Assembly: GCF_051962475.1 (NCBI RefSeq)
Contig: NZ_JBQCCF010000020.1
Coordinates: forward strand, 95,622 to 159,621
Reading direction: 5' to 3'
From: Dyella_A sp051962475
Lineage (GTDB): Bacteria; Pseudomonadota; Gammaproteobacteria; Xanthomonadales; Rhodanobacteraceae
DNA: 64,000 nucleotides
Shown: piece by piece, positions 43,213-52,152 of the stretch
Numbering within the stretch: position 1 is the first letter of the stretch
Layout of the letters: the number at the start of each line of letters is the position of its first letter
Translations under genes and position numbers: made by a program
The notes under the pieces: generated by a model
The model's input: only the letters and a program-made list of their open reading frames with translations
Database searches by the model: none
Told to the model about the DNA's origin: nothing

Positions 43213-43878
43213 GTGACGGCAGTAAGGGTGACGGCTGCGCCGCGCTACACGTTCGGCGACGAGCTGGCCAGCAGCATCGTGCACGGCATCGGCATCGTGC
43301 TCAGCATCGCCGGGCTGGCGGCACTGGTGGCGCTGTCCGCCCGCCACGGCGAGGTGCGCGACGTAGTGGCCAGCGCGGTCTTCGGCACCACCCTGGTGCT
43401 GCTGTACACCGCCTCCACGCTCTATCACGCGGTACCCGTGCCCAAGGCCAAGCCGGTGCTGCGCACGCTGGACCACGTCGCGATCTATCTGCTGATCGCC
43501 GGCACTTATACGCCCTTCACCCTGATCGCCCTGCCGGGGCGCTGGGGCTGGAGCCTGTTCGCGGCGGTGTGGACGCTGGCCGCGCTGGGCAGCGTGCTGG
43601 AGTTCGGCGCGCTCAAGCGCTTTCGCAAGCTGTCGGTGTTGCTCTACATCGGCATGGGCTGGATCGGCATGATTGCGTTCAAGCCGCTGATGGCACACCT
43701 GCAGACTGGCGGCATGCTGCTGCTGGTCGCCGGTGGCCTGGCCTATACGTTGGGTGTCCCGTTCTACCTGTGGCGGCGGCTGCCCTATCACCATTCGGTG
43801 TGGCACTGTTTCGTGCTCGCCGGCAGCGTGCTGCATTACCTCGCGGTGCTGTTCTACGTGATTCCCGGCCCGGTGTGA
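43213..43878 (+). CDS. haemolysin III family protein (PAQR-type)
   Basis: A 221-residue seven-segment membrane protein of the haemolysin III/adiponectin-receptor-like family. Conserved motifs are SSIVHGIG, STLYHAVP, DHVAIYLLIAGTYTPF and the C-terminal PYHHSVWHCFVLAGSVLHY; the three His form the family's metal site. GTG 43213 with GGAG at 43202-43205 is chosen; a longer frame to 43174 is weaker. The true role is membrane homeostasis or hydrolysis, not proven haemolysis. Confidence 0.92.
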   Translation: MTAVRVTAAPRYTFGDELASSIVHGIGIVLSIAGLAALVALSARHGEVRDVVASAVFGTTLVLLYTASTLYHAVPVPKAKPVLRTLDHVAIYLLIAGTYTPFTLIALPGRWGWSLFAAVWTLAALGSVLEFGALKRFRKLSVLLYIGMGWIGMIAFKPLMAHLQTGGMLLLVAGGLAYTLGVPFYLWRRLPYHHSVWHCFVLAGSVLHYLAVLFYVIPGPV

Positions 43879-43881
43879 GCC

Positions 43882-44367
43882 TCAGCCAAGCAGCATCGCC
43901 AGGGCGAACAACCCGAGCATGGCGCACGACACCACCAGCTTGAACAGCGTGCCGAACAGCAGGCCCAGCCAGGTGCTCAGGCCCACGTGGGCGGAGCGCA
44001 AGGCGCCATTTCCGGCCAGCAACTCGCCGCCCAACGCGCCCGCGAACGGCCCCAGCAGCAGCCCCGGCACCCCGAAGAACATGCCCACGAAGGTGCCCAG
44101 TGCCGCGCCCCAAAGCGCCTGCCGGCTGGCTCCCACGCGTTTGGCGCCCAGCGCCCCGGCGACGAAGTCGACCACCACGCCCGCGGCACCGAGCAGGCCG
44201 ATGCCGGCCAGCCACCACAGGCCCACGTGCCGATAGCCGTCCACCGCCGCGGCCAGCCAGATGCCGCCGAAGATCATCGGAATACCCGGCAGCGCTGGCA
44301 GGATCGCGCCGGCCAGGCCGCCGATCATCAATAGCGCCGCGAGTAGGTAGAGCAGGAGGTCGAGCAT
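43882..44367 (-). CDS. DUF456 membrane protein
   Basis: A 161-residue protein with about five membrane segments; ILPALPGIPMIFGGIWLAA is the diagnostic DUF456 motif and a Gly/Ala-rich helix pattern follows. It converges on the haemolysin III gene with only three bases between the two stops. The ATG start at 44365-44367 opens MLDLLLYLLAALLMIG. Function unknown. Confidence 0.85.
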   Translation of the reverse strand: MLDLLLYLLAALLMIGGLAGAILPALPGIPMIFGGIWLAAAVDGYRHVGLWWLAGIGLLGAAGVVVDFVAGALGAKRVGASRQALWGAALGTFVGMFFGVPGLLLGPFAGALGGELLAGNGALRSAHVGLSTWLGLLFGTLFKLVVSCAMLGLFALAMLLG

Positions 44368-44448
44368 GGCAGGCAGCGTCGTAAGGCGCGTGAGCGCGAA
44401 ACGCCACCCTACACGTCTTCGTCGAATGCGGACGGTGATGGCGAGGCG

Positions 44449-45225
44449 CTACTTCTCGACGAACGCCCGCTCGATCACGTAGTCGCCCGGCTCGCGCGTG
44501 CGCGGCGAGGCCTCGAAGCCGCGGCCATCGAGCAGGGCGCACAGGTCGTCCAGCATGGCCGGGCTGCCGCAGAGCATCACGCGGTCGGTCTCGGGGTTGA
44601 GCGGGGGTAGGTCCAGTGTCTCGCTCATCTGGCCATCGACGATGGCGTCGGTGATCCGGCCCTGGTTGCGGAACGTATCGCGGGTGACGCTGGGGTAGTA
44701 GATGAGCTTCTCGCGCACCAGCTCGCCCAGATACTCGTGCTGCGGCAGTTCGTGCTGCAGATAGTCGGCGTAGGCGAGGTCGCTGACGTGGCGCACGCCG
44801 TGGGCCAGCACGATCTTGTCGAAGCGCTCGTAGGTTTCCGGGTCGCGGATGATGCTCAGGAATGGCGCCAGCCCGGTGCCGGTGCCCAGCAGGTAGAGGT
44901 GCTTGCCGGGTTTTAGATCGTTGAGCACCAGCGTGCCGGTGGGCTTGCGGCTGACGATCACCGGATCGCCGGGCTTGAGGTGCTGCAGGCGCGAAGTGAG
45001 CGGCCCGTTCGGCACCTTGATCGAGAAGAACTCCAGGTGCTCTTCCCAGTGCGCGCTGGCGATGGAATACGCGCGCATCAGCGGGCGGCCGTCCACCTCC
45101 AGCCCCATCATCACGAAGTGCCCGCTCTCGAAGCGGAACCCCGGGTCGCGCGTGGTGCGGAAGCTGAAGAGCGTGTCGTTCCAGTGATGCACGTCGATCA
45201 CGTGCTCGGTCGCCAATGCCACCAT
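44449..45225 (-). CDS. fpr: ferredoxin/flavodoxin--NADP+ reductase
   Basis: A 258-residue FAD enzyme that passes electrons between NADPH and ferredoxin or flavodoxin. FAD-binding motif RAYSIAS (residues about 51-57), the NADPH-binding GTGTGLAPFLSI and the C-terminal YVIERAFVEK are the family marks; the last two residues set coenzyme preference. ATG 45225 fits the length of gammaproteobacterial Fpr (about 255 residues). It is divergent from dusA with a 156-bp promoter region. Confidence 0.94.
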   Translation of the reverse strand: MVALATEHVIDVHHWNDTLFSFRTTRDPGFRFESGHFVMMGLEVDGRPLMRAYSIASAHWEEHLEFFSIKVPNGPLTSRLQHLKPGDPVIVSRKPTGTLVLNDLKPGKHLYLLGTGTGLAPFLSIIRDPETYERFDKIVLAHGVRHVSDLAYADYLQHELPQHEYLGELVREKLIYYPSVTRDTFRNQGRITDAIVDGQMSETLDLPPLNPETDRVMLCGSPAMLDDLCALLDGRGFEASPRTREPGDYVIERAFVEK

Positions 45226-45381
45226 GGTTGATACCGTTCGAATGGGAGGAGCCGGCGGGGTGGCCGGACGCGCGACGGCGCAGGGTGCGCGGTCGCCGCG
45301 GGGATCGGAAGTCAGCGCGGCATTATGCCATTGGCGGCCAGGTGGGCCCAAGCCGGGCCGGCGGGCCCATACAATGGCCAG

Positions 45382-46404
45382 ATGACTGCGATCGCACCTG
45401 CCCCCGCCGCACAGAGCCGCGTTGATGCACCCTGGCGCGTCTGCGTGGCGCCGATGATGGACTGGACCGACCGCCACTGTCGGTACTTCCATCGCCTGCT
45501 GTCGCCGCGGGCGCGGCTGTATACGGAAATGGTCACCAGCGCGGCGCTGGTGCGCGGCGGCCAGCTGCGTCTGCTCGAGCACAGCCAGCAGGAGCATCCG
45601 GTGGCGCTGCAGCTCGGCGGCAGCGATCCGCTGGAACTGGCGCGCGCGGCGGTGCTCGGTGCCGAGGCCGGCTATGACGAGATCAACCTCAACGTCGGCT
45701 GCCCGTCCGATCGGGTGCAGTCCGGTCGCTTCGGCGCCTGCCTGATGCTGGAACCGGCCCTGGTCGGCCAGTGCGTGCGGGCGATGCGCGAAGCGGTGGC
45801 CGCGGCTGGCTTCGCCATTCCGGTGACGGTGAAGTGCCGCATCGGCGTCGACGACCAGGACGACTATGCCGACCTGCAGCGCTTCACCGAGACGATGCTC
45901 GCCGCGGGCGTCACCGTGCTGGTGGTGCATGCACGCAAGGCCTGGCTGCAGGGCCTGAGCCCCAAGGAAAACCGCGAGATCCCGCCGCTGGACTACGGCC
46001 GGGTGTACCAGCTCAAGCGCGAGTTCGCCCCGCTGACGGTGGTGATCAACGGCGGCATCACCTCGGTGGACGAGGTGCGTGCACATCTGGATACGGTGGA
46101 CGGGGTGATGCTCGGGCGCGCCGCCTATCACGATCCCTACCTGCTGGCGCAGGTCGAGTCGGCGCTGTATGGCGAGCCGCTGCCCTCGCGCGAGGCCGTG
46201 CTGGCGCATCTGCGTCCCTACGTCGAGGCCGAGCTGGCCCGCGGTACGGCGATCAAGCACATCACCCGGCACCTGCTCGGGCTCTATCAGGGGCAGCCCG
46301 GCGCGCGCAGTTTCCGTCGCGTGCTGAGCGAGGGCGCGCACCTGCCGCAGGCCGGCTGGAGCCTGCTGGAGCAGGCGCTCGATCCGGTGCGCGTCGCGGC
46401 ATGA
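45382..46404 (+). CDS. dusA: tRNA dihydrouridine synthase DusA
   Basis: A 340-residue flavin enzyme that reduces U20/U20a in tRNA. Diagnostic blocks are VAPMMDWTDRHCRYFHRLLS, LYTEMVTSAALV, LQLGGSDP, NLNVGCPSDRVQSGRFGACL (active Cys107), IHARKAWLQGLSPKENREIP-type sequence and INGGITS. ATG 45382 is used; TACAAT at 45370-45375 lies only six bases upstream, so if it is the -10 box the mRNA would be nearly leaderless. Confidence 0.95.
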   Translation: MTAIAPAPAAQSRVDAPWRVCVAPMMDWTDRHCRYFHRLLSPRARLYTEMVTSAALVRGGQLRLLEHSQQEHPVALQLGGSDPLELARAAVLGAEAGYDEINLNVGCPSDRVQSGRFGACLMLEPALVGQCVRAMREAVAAAGFAIPVTVKCRIGVDDQDDYADLQRFTETMLAAGVTVLVVHARKAWLQGLSPKENREIPPLDYGRVYQLKREFAPLTVVINGGITSVDEVRAHLDTVDGVMLGRAAYHDPYLLAQVESALYGEPLPSREAVLAHLRPYVEAELARGTAIKHITRHLLGLYQGQPGARSFRRVLSEGAHLPQAGWSLLEQALDPVRVAA

Positions 46405-46493
46405 CAAGCCGCCGTGTTCGGGCCACTATTCAGCCCGGGCGCCTTAACCTCGCAGCACGCCGGGTTCCCCGCCGGCGGTCGGATCACGAACGC

Positions 46494-46814
46494 ATGACAT
46501 CCAAGACGCTTATGCTGTCGCGCCTCCTGGCTGCGCCGCTGCTGATGGCGGCAGCTCCGCTGTGGGCACGCCAGGAGTCCGGGCTGAGCCTGGACCAGGC
46601 GGTGGAGAAGGTGCAGCACGACACGGGGGGCAGGGTGCTTTCAGCCGATCGCCGGGAGTTCGGGCGCAGGACCGAGTACCGCATCAAGGTGCTCACGCCC
46701 GGCGGCTATGTGCGCACACTGGCCATATCCGCAGAGCCGGAAAAACGCCCGGCCCCCACCCAGTCAACCAAGAATCCGGCCGGCAACGGCCGGGGCAACA
46801 AGGAGAAACACTGA
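46494..46814 (+). CDS. PepSY-like exported protein, first gene of phoPQ operon
   Basis: A 106-residue protein with a signal peptide (to about residue 26, LWA-RQ) and a small PepSY-like domain (SLDQAVEKVQHDTGGRVLSA, YRIKVLTPGGYVRTLAI), ending in a Lys/Asn-rich tail. Its TGA overlaps the phoP ATG by one base (TGATG). Small PepSY proteins upstream of phoPQ-type operons in related bacteria are thought to tune the sensor; that role here is an inference. The upstream region 46405-46493 has no other gene. Confidence 0.85.
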   Translation: MTSKTLMLSRLLAAPLLMAAAPLWARQESGLSLDQAVEKVQHDTGGRVLSADRREFGRRTEYRIKVLTPGGYVRTLAISAEPEKRPAPTQSTKNPAGNGRGNKEKH

Positions 46815-47506
46815 TGCGCATCCTTTTGGTGGAGGACGAGGCGCCGCTGCGCGAGACCCTCGCCGCGCGCCTCAAGCGCGATGGCTTCGCCGTCGATGCC
46901 GCGCAGGACGGCGAGGAAGGCATGTACTTGGGGCGCGAGGTGCCGTTCGACCTGGCGATCATCGACCTGGGCCTGCCCAAGATGTCCGGCATGGACCTGA
47001 TCAAGTCGCTGCGCGAGGCCGGCCAGCGCTACCCCATCCTCATCCTCACCGCCCGTGGCGGCTGGCAGGACAAGGTGGAAGGCCTCAAGCACGGCGCCGA
47101 CGATTACCTGGTCAAGCCGTTCCACGTCGAGGAACTGCTGGCGCGCATCAACGCGCTGGTGCGCCGCGCCAGCGGCTGGTCCAAACCGGTGCTGGCGTGC
47201 GGCCCGATCAAGCTGGACACCACCGCGCAGACGGTGTCGGTCGAAGGCAAGCCGGTCGACCTCACCAGCTACGAATACAAGGTGCTCGAATACCTGATGT
47301 TGCATGCCGGCGAGCTGGTCTCCAAGGCCGACCTCACCGAACACATCTACCAGCAGGACTTCGACCGCGATTCCAACGTGCTCGAGGTGTTCATCGGGCG
47401 CCTGCGCCGCAAGCTCGACCCCGAGAGCACTATCAAGCCCATCGAGACCGTGCGTGGACGCGGATACCGCTTTGCCATCCCCCGCAGCGACGGCGACGAA
47501 GACTGA
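46814..47506 (+). CDS. phoP: response regulator PhoP (OmpR family)
   Basis: A 230-residue two-component regulator. The receiver domain has Asp7-Asp9 region acidic residues, phospho-acceptor Asp51 (IIDLGLPKMSG) and Lys in YLVKPFH. The OmpR-type winged HTH (about 130-225) contains TSYEYKVLEYLMLHAGELVS and ends VRGRGYRFAIP. It is very close to Xanthomonas PhoP. It should respond to low Mg2+, antimicrobial peptides or envelope stress and activate its regulon. Confidence 0.95.
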   Translation: MRILLVEDEAPLRETLAARLKRDGFAVDAAQDGEEGMYLGREVPFDLAIIDLGLPKMSGMDLIKSLREAGQRYPILILTARGGWQDKVEGLKHGADDYLVKPFHVEELLARINALVRRASGWSKPVLACGPIKLDTTAQTVSVEGKPVDLTSYEYKVLEYLMLHAGELVSKADLTEHIYQQDFDRDSNVLEVFIGRLRRKLDPESTIKPIETVRGRGYRFAIPRSDGDED

Positions 47507-48887
47507 GCGGCCCCCGCCGCGCCGCCCGCTCTCGCTGGCGGCGCGCGCGGCGCTGGCCACTGGGCTGGCGCTGGCCGGCTTCCTCGGCATCATCGGCGTC
47601 ACCCTGTCCCAGGCCAAATACCAGACCGCGCTCAGCGGCCTGCGTGACCGGCTGGAAAACGACGTACTGGCCTACCTCGCGTTGATCGACGTGGGCCGCA
47701 ACGGCCGCCTGCTGCTACCGTACTCCTCGCCCGATCCGAGCTTTTCGCGGCCTGGCTCCGGGCTGTACGCCGTGGCGGAAGGCGAGCACGGCTTTCATTG
47801 GGAATCGTCCTCGGCGATCGGTCGGGATTTCAGCTTTCTGGCGAAGCTGCCGCCGGGCGAAACGCGTTTCGTCGGTCCGATCGATACCCGCATGGGCCGC
47901 CTGTACTACTACAGCTACGGCGTGGTGTTCGAGTCGCAGGACGACAAGCAGGTGCCGATCACCTTCACCGTGGCGCAGACCGAGGACCAGTTCCAGGGCG
48001 AAAACGCCACCTACCGGCGCTCGCTGATCATCTACCTGTCCACGCTGGGCGTGATGCTGATCGTGCTGCAGATGCTGCTGCTGCGCTGGAGCCTCACCCC
48101 GCTGCGCAAGGTGGCGGCCGACATGAGCCGGGTCGAGCGTGGCAAGAGCGATTCGCTCGACAGCCAGTATCCGCTGGAGCTCACCGGCCTCACGGAACGC
48201 ATCAACGGTTTCATCGAGAGCGAGCGCGAGCAGCGCACGCGCTACCGCAACACGCTGGCGGACCTCGCGCACAGTCTGAAGACGCCACTGGCGGTGATGC
48301 GATCGCGGCTGGAGTCCTCCAGCGAGGCGCCGACATTGGCCCATGACGTGCTCGACCAGGTGCGCCGCATGGACGAGCTGGTGGCTTATCAGCTCGCCCG
48401 CGCCGCCACCACCGGCCGCCAACCATTCGCCACCGCCATCCCCATCGGTGGCCACGCCGAGGATCTGGTGCAGAGCCTGGAAAAGGTCTACGCCGCGAAG
48501 AACGTGCTGTGCGAGTTCGAAATCGACGAAGGCGTGGCTTTCTACGGCGAACAAGGTGATCTGCTCGAGCTGATGGGCAATCTGCTGGAGAACGCCTTCA
48601 AGTGGTCGCGCCATCGCGTGCTGCTGGTGGTCAAGGCGCTGCCGCAGGTCGGCAAGCAGCGCCCGGGACTGCTGATGAGCGTGGAAGACGACGGCCCCGG
48701 GATCGAGCCCGATCAGGTCGACCGGGTGCTTCAGCGCGGCGTCCGCGGCGATGAGCGCGTGCAGGGCCACGGCATCGGGCTGTCCATCGTGCAGGACATC
48801 GTGCGGGCCTATCAGGGTGAGCTGGCGGTGGACCGCTCGGCGGAGTTCGGCGGCGCCCGCTTCAGCGTGACCTTGCCGCCGGGGTGA
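47472..48887 (+). CDS. phoQ: sensor histidine kinase PhoQ
   Basis: A 471-residue membrane kinase. A first membrane segment (about 25-50) and a second (about 185-205) bracket a periplasmic sensor of about 140 residues with acidic patches (SPDPSF, ESQDDKQ). HAMP-like, dimerisation and phospho-acceptor His267 in ADLAHSLKTPLAVM, then the HATPase domain with NLLENAFKWS and DDGPGI. No ATG or GTG exists near the start: the frame opens upstream and the best start is TTG 47472, inside the phoP end, overlapping it by 35 bp. A less common start or later CTG is possible. Confidence 0.9.
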   Translation: MPSPAATATKTERPPPRRPLSLAARAALATGLALAGFLGIIGVTLSQAKYQTALSGLRDRLENDVLAYLALIDVGRNGRLLLPYSSPDPSFSRPGSGLYAVAEGEHGFHWESSSAIGRDFSFLAKLPPGETRFVGPIDTRMGRLYYYSYGVVFESQDDKQVPITFTVAQTEDQFQGENATYRRSLIIYLSTLGVMLIVLQMLLLRWSLTPLRKVAADMSRVERGKSDSLDSQYPLELTGLTERINGFIESEREQRTRYRNTLADLAHSLKTPLAVMRSRLESSSEAPTLAHDVLDQVRRMDELVAYQLARAATTGRQPFATAIPIGGHAEDLVQSLEKVYAAKNVLCEFEIDEGVAFYGEQGDLLELMGNLLENAFKWSRHRVLLVVKALPQVGKQRPGLLMSVEDDGPGIEPDQVDRVLQRGVRGDERVQGHGIGLSIVQDIVRAYQGELAVDRSAEFGGARFSVTLPPG

Positions 48888-48921
48888 CGAGTGGCTTGGC
48901 GTGCTCGCGAGCGCGCGGAAG

Positions 48922-49260
48922 TTACTGGATCGACCCGGGCAGCAGGGACTGCCAGCCGACGTTGGAGTGCGGCGCCGGCGCCTGTCGGTCGCCCGAGCTC
49001 ACCGGCAACGAACCGGACCGGTCGCCATCCCCGCTTCCGCTGCTTGCGCTCGCCGGCGCGTCGCTGGCGTGGCTGCTGGCTGTGCCGGAAAGATCGCCAC
49101 CGCCGGTGGCTCCACTGTCGATGGTGCGGGTGTGCGCGCTGGTGCCGGTGCGCTGGCCGAGGTCCTGCGCGCCCATGTCGCCTGCGGCACGCGCCGCCAT
49201 GGCCGGCGAGGAGACCGCCGCGACCAAGGTGCAGCCGATAATCCAGCGTGTGGGACTCAT
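48922..49260 (-). CDS. Ser/Gly-rich exported protein, 112 aa
   Basis: A signal peptide (MSPTRWIIGCTLVAAVSSPA) is followed by a low-complexity Ser/Gly/Ala/Asp-rich stretch and a short ordered tail (SNVGWQSLLPGSIQ). The ATG at 49258-49260 has a plausible GGGGTTGAG ribosome site. The composition resembles a small cell-surface or envelope protein, but the gene is weakly supported because other frames are open too. It is convergent with phoQ and divergent from birA. Confidence 0.55.
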   Translation of the reverse strand: MSPTRWIIGCTLVAAVSSPAMAARAAGDMGAQDLGQRTGTSAHTRTIDSGATGGGDLSGTASSHASDAPASASSGSGDGDRSGSLPVSSGDRQAPAPHSNVGWQSLLPGSIQ

Positions 49261-49422
49261 GGCGACTCAACCCCTTGATTCGCATGAACAGACGTCGGAG
49301 CGTGACAGAAAGCGTGAGCACGTGCCAGTGTCGCGGCCGCTTCCCGACGGCGCTCCGCGTCGCGCGCGATAGAATGCTGTCCATGCCTTTGTCCCTTTTC
49401 CCGCCAGCGGCGGGCACGCCCC

Positions 49423-50397
49423 ATGCACGCCGTTGACCTGCTTGCCGCCCTGGCCTCGGGCGAACCGGTCTCCGGCGCCCGACTGGCCGAATCGGCCGGG
49501 CTGACCCGCGCCGCCATCTGGAAGCAGATCGAGGCGCTGCGCGCCCGCGGCCTGCCGATCGAATCGCGCGGCAGTGCCGGCTACCGATTGCCCTGGCCGG
49601 TGGAGCTGCTGGACGCCGAGTGCATTCGCGCCGCGATGGATCCGTCCAGCAGCGAGCGCCTGGGCGCGCTGGAGGTGCACTGGGAGCTTGATTCCACCTC
49701 GAGCGAGCTGCAGCGCCGCGGACCGACGGCCGCCGACCTCAGCGTGGTGTTCGCCGAGACGCAGACTGCCGGTCGCGGTCGCCGCGGGCGCATCTGGCTG
49801 TCGCCGCCAGGACTCAACCTCTACATGTCCTGCCTGAAGCGCTTCGATGGTGGGCTGGCGGGCCTGTCCGGGCTGTCGCTGGCGGTCGGGGTGATCGTGC
49901 TACGGGCGCTGACGGCCGCAGGCGTCAAGGGCGCGGGCCTGAAGTGGCCCAACGACGTGCTCACACCCCAGGGCAAGCTGGCCGGCATCCTGGTGGAGCT
50001 CAGCGGCGAGTATCAGGGGCCCTGCGCCGCGGTGATCGGTATCGGTCTCAATCTGCGCCTTACCGACGCGCTGCGTGAGCAGGCCGGACAGCCGGTGGCC
50101 GATGTGGCAGGCCTGTGCGGGGGGCGGCCACCTCCGCGCAACGCCATGGCCGCTGCACTGGTGCAGGCCCTGGCCGACGGCCTGCGGCAATTCGAGCGGT
50201 GCGGCTTCGCCGCCTTCGTCGACGACTACACCACCCACGACTTGCTTCACGGCGTGCCGCTCAGGCTCACCGGCGCGCACGGCGATTTCCTCGGCACCGG
50301 GGCCGGCGTCGACGCCCGTGGCGCTCTGCTGGTACGGCTTGCCGATGGCAGCACGCGCGCGGTGGACAGCGCCGACGTCACGGTGCGCCGCGCATGA
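49423..50397 (+). CDS. birA: bifunctional biotin--protein ligase/biotin operon repressor BirA
   Basis: A 324-residue enzyme that activates biotin with ATP and attaches it to biotin carboxyl carrier protein. The N-terminal winged HTH (LLAALASGEPVSGARLAESA) makes it also a repressor. The ligase core carries GRGRRGRIWLSPPG (adenylate loop) and LKWPNDVL (catalytic Lys), with a C-terminal SH3-like cap. Its stop overlaps coaX at ATGA. ATG 49423 is the family start. Confidence 0.95.
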   Translation: MHAVDLLAALASGEPVSGARLAESAGLTRAAIWKQIEALRARGLPIESRGSAGYRLPWPVELLDAECIRAAMDPSSSERLGALEVHWELDSTSSELQRRGPTAADLSVVFAETQTAGRGRRGRIWLSPPGLNLYMSCLKRFDGGLAGLSGLSLAVGVIVLRALTAAGVKGAGLKWPNDVLTPQGKLAGILVELSGEYQGPCAAVIGIGLNLRLTDALREQAGQPVADVAGLCGGRPPPRNAMAAALVQALADGLRQFERCGFAAFVDDYTTHDLLHGVPLRLTGAHGDFLGTGAGVDARGALLVRLADGSTRAVDSADVTVRRA

Positions 50398-51152
50398 GGC
50401 TGTTGCTGGATCTGGGCAACACGCGCCTGAAATGGTCCGCCCGCGACGCCACCGGCGAACTGGCGCATGGCGCCGTGGCCTGGTCCGATTCGGTGGCCGA
50501 TACCTTGTGCGAGACATGGCGCGCGCTGCCGCCGGCGGACATGGTGCTGGGCGCCTCGGTCGTGGACGAAGCGCGCGAGGCCCTGGTTGCCGCCCAGACA
50601 ATCACCGCCCTGTCGCGCGAGGTGCAGTGGGTGCGCAGTCCCGCCGCCGCGTGCGGTATACGCAGCGCCTACGCCGAACCGCAGCGGCTGGGTGTCGATC
50701 GTTTCCTGGCCATGGTGGCGGCGCATGCCGAAGGGCGTTCGCCGTGCGTGCTGGTGGGCGTGGGCACGGCGCTGACGCTGGATGCGCTCGCCAGCGACGG
50801 CAGCCATCTGGGCGGCATCATCGCGCCCGGGCCGCAGTTGATGCAGCAATCGCTGCTGGGCGCCACCGTGCGCGTGCGGCCCGAACAGGCCGGAGTGGTG
50901 ACGACGCTGGCGGACAACACGGCCGATGCGGTGGCCTCGGGCTGCTGGGGTGCCTGCGCTGCGCTGGTGGTGCGGTTCACCGCGCAGGTGGCGCCGCAAC
51001 TCGGCGGCGCGCCGCGGCTGATGTTTGGCGGCGGCGATGCGGCCAGCCTGCGCTCGCTGGTCGACCTGCCCAGCGAACTGTTCGCCGATGGCGTGCTGCG
51101 CGGGCTGGACGTGTGGAGCCGCGTCGCGGTTCCGTCCGCGGCCGACCACTAG
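50394..51152 (+). CDS. coaX: type III pantothenate kinase
   Basis: A 252-residue kinase for the first step of coenzyme A synthesis (also called Baf). The N-terminal LLLDLGNTRLKW is the phosphate loop; GVDRFLAMVAAHAEG and VLVGVGTALTLDAL carry the catalytic Asp and substrate sites, and GGIIAPGPQLMQQSLL is the usual C-half motif. It is translationally coupled to birA by a four-base overlap, a common arrangement in gammaproteobacteria. Confidence 0.95.
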   Translation: MRLLLDLGNTRLKWSARDATGELAHGAVAWSDSVADTLCETWRALPPADMVLGASVVDEAREALVAAQTITALSREVQWVRSPAAACGIRSAYAEPQRLGVDRFLAMVAAHAEGRSPCVLVGVGTALTLDALASDGSHLGGIIAPGPQLMQQSLLGATVRVRPEQAGVVTTLADNTADAVASGCWGACAALVVRFTAQVAPQLGGAPRLMFGGGDAASLRSLVDLPSELFADGVLRGLDVWSRVAVPSAADH

Positions 51153-51176
51153 ACTGCACCGGAGCTTGCCTGAGGG

Positions 51177-51902
51177 ATGTCGATGTTCCTGCGTCTTCTG
51201 TTCGTGCTGCTGATCGCGCTCAATATCGCCGTGGGCGCCTGGCTGATGCTGGGCCAGGACGACGTCCATGTGCGCAGCGTCACCGATCCGGGCGTGCCGG
51301 TGCTGCATCTGCTGACCGAGCGGCCCGATCTCGTGGCAGCGGCTTCGGCGCCCGCGCCGTTGTCCGCGTCGTCGACGCTGGCCGATGCCAGCGCCGCGGC
51401 GTCCGTACCGTCCGCGCCGTCCAGCGCGCCGGAGCCCACCGCTGCCAGCTACCGCTGCATGGCGCTGGGTCCGTTCGCCAGCCTGCAGGCGCTGCGCAGC
51501 GCACGCAGCAAGCTGGAATCGCAGACGGCGCGCAGCCGCTCGCGCCAGGAGCAGTCGCAGCAGTCGCGCGGCTGGTGGGTGTACCTGCCCGCGCAGGCCA
51601 GTCGCGCCCAGGCCCTGGCGCAGGCGCAGCGGCTGAGCGATGCGCACATCGACGACTACTTCGTGGTGAGCTCCGGCGGCCAGCCCAACACGATCTCGCT
51701 GGGGCTGTTCAAGGATCCGGCGAACGCGCGCAAGCGCCGCGACCAGGTGGTGGCGGCAGGCTTCCCCGCGCAGATGACCGAACGGGTGGAGACGGTGCCC
51801 GAATACTGGCTCGACGTGGTGGTGGCCGACGTCGATCCGGCGGCATGGCGCCAGCGCATCCGCGCGCTCGGCGTGGGCTCGCACAGCACCGGCTGCTTCT
51901 GA
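51177..51902 (+). CDS. SPOR-domain-like membrane protein
   Basis: A 241-residue protein with an N-terminal membrane segment (FLRLLFVLLIALNIAVGAWL), an Ala/Ser/Pro-rich linker (about 55-95) and a C-terminal SPOR-like domain (YRCMALGPFASLQALRSA, WWVYLPAQASRAQALAQ, TISLGLFKDPANARKRRDQV). SPOR domains bind denuded peptidoglycan at the division site. It follows coaX at 25 bp and is probably in the same operon. Confidence 0.85.
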   Translation: MSMFLRLLFVLLIALNIAVGAWLMLGQDDVHVRSVTDPGVPVLHLLTERPDLVAAASAPAPLSASSTLADASAAASVPSAPSSAPEPTAASYRCMALGPFASLQALRSARSKLESQTARSRSRQEQSQQSRGWWVYLPAQASRAQALAQAQRLSDAHIDDYFVVSSGGQPNTISLGLFKDPANARKRRDQVVAAGFPAQMTERVETVPEYWLDVVVADVDPAAWRQRIRALGVGSHSTGCF

Positions 51903-51952
51903 ACCGGCACCGCGACCTAAGTCCCTGGCGCCTGTTAGAATCGCCGCTATAC

Positions 51953-52028
51953 GCCGGTATAGCTCAGTTGGTAGAGCAACTGATTTGTAATCAGTAGGTC
52001 GCGGGTTCGATTCCTGCTGCCGGCACCA
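51953..52028 (+). tRNA. tRNA-Thr (anticodon TGT)
   Basis: A 76-nt cloverleaf. Acceptor GCCGGTA pairs with TGCCGGC (one G:T), the D arm is AGCTCAGTTGGTAGAGC, the anticodon stem ACTGA/TCAGT frames loop TTTGTAA with anticodon TGT (threonine ACA), and the T arm contains GGTTCGATTCC. CCA is encoded at 52026-52028. TAGAAT at 51936-51941 is a likely -10 promoter element. Confidence 0.97.
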
Positions 52029-52152
52029 CCGTCGCGCCAGTGGTACCCGGGTGCGCGGGTCGTTGCCCGCCTCGCCTGATCATCCCCCTCCTTGCGCGCA
52101 GGCGCATCGTACGGATGCCCGCCACGCGGCGCGATCGACACGACGAGGCAGC

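Noticed and set aside
50075..51997. 640-codon plus-strand frame running through birA, coaX and the SPOR gene
   Set aside because: It crosses three real genes and is Arg/Gly-rich; its end falls inside the tRNA gene.
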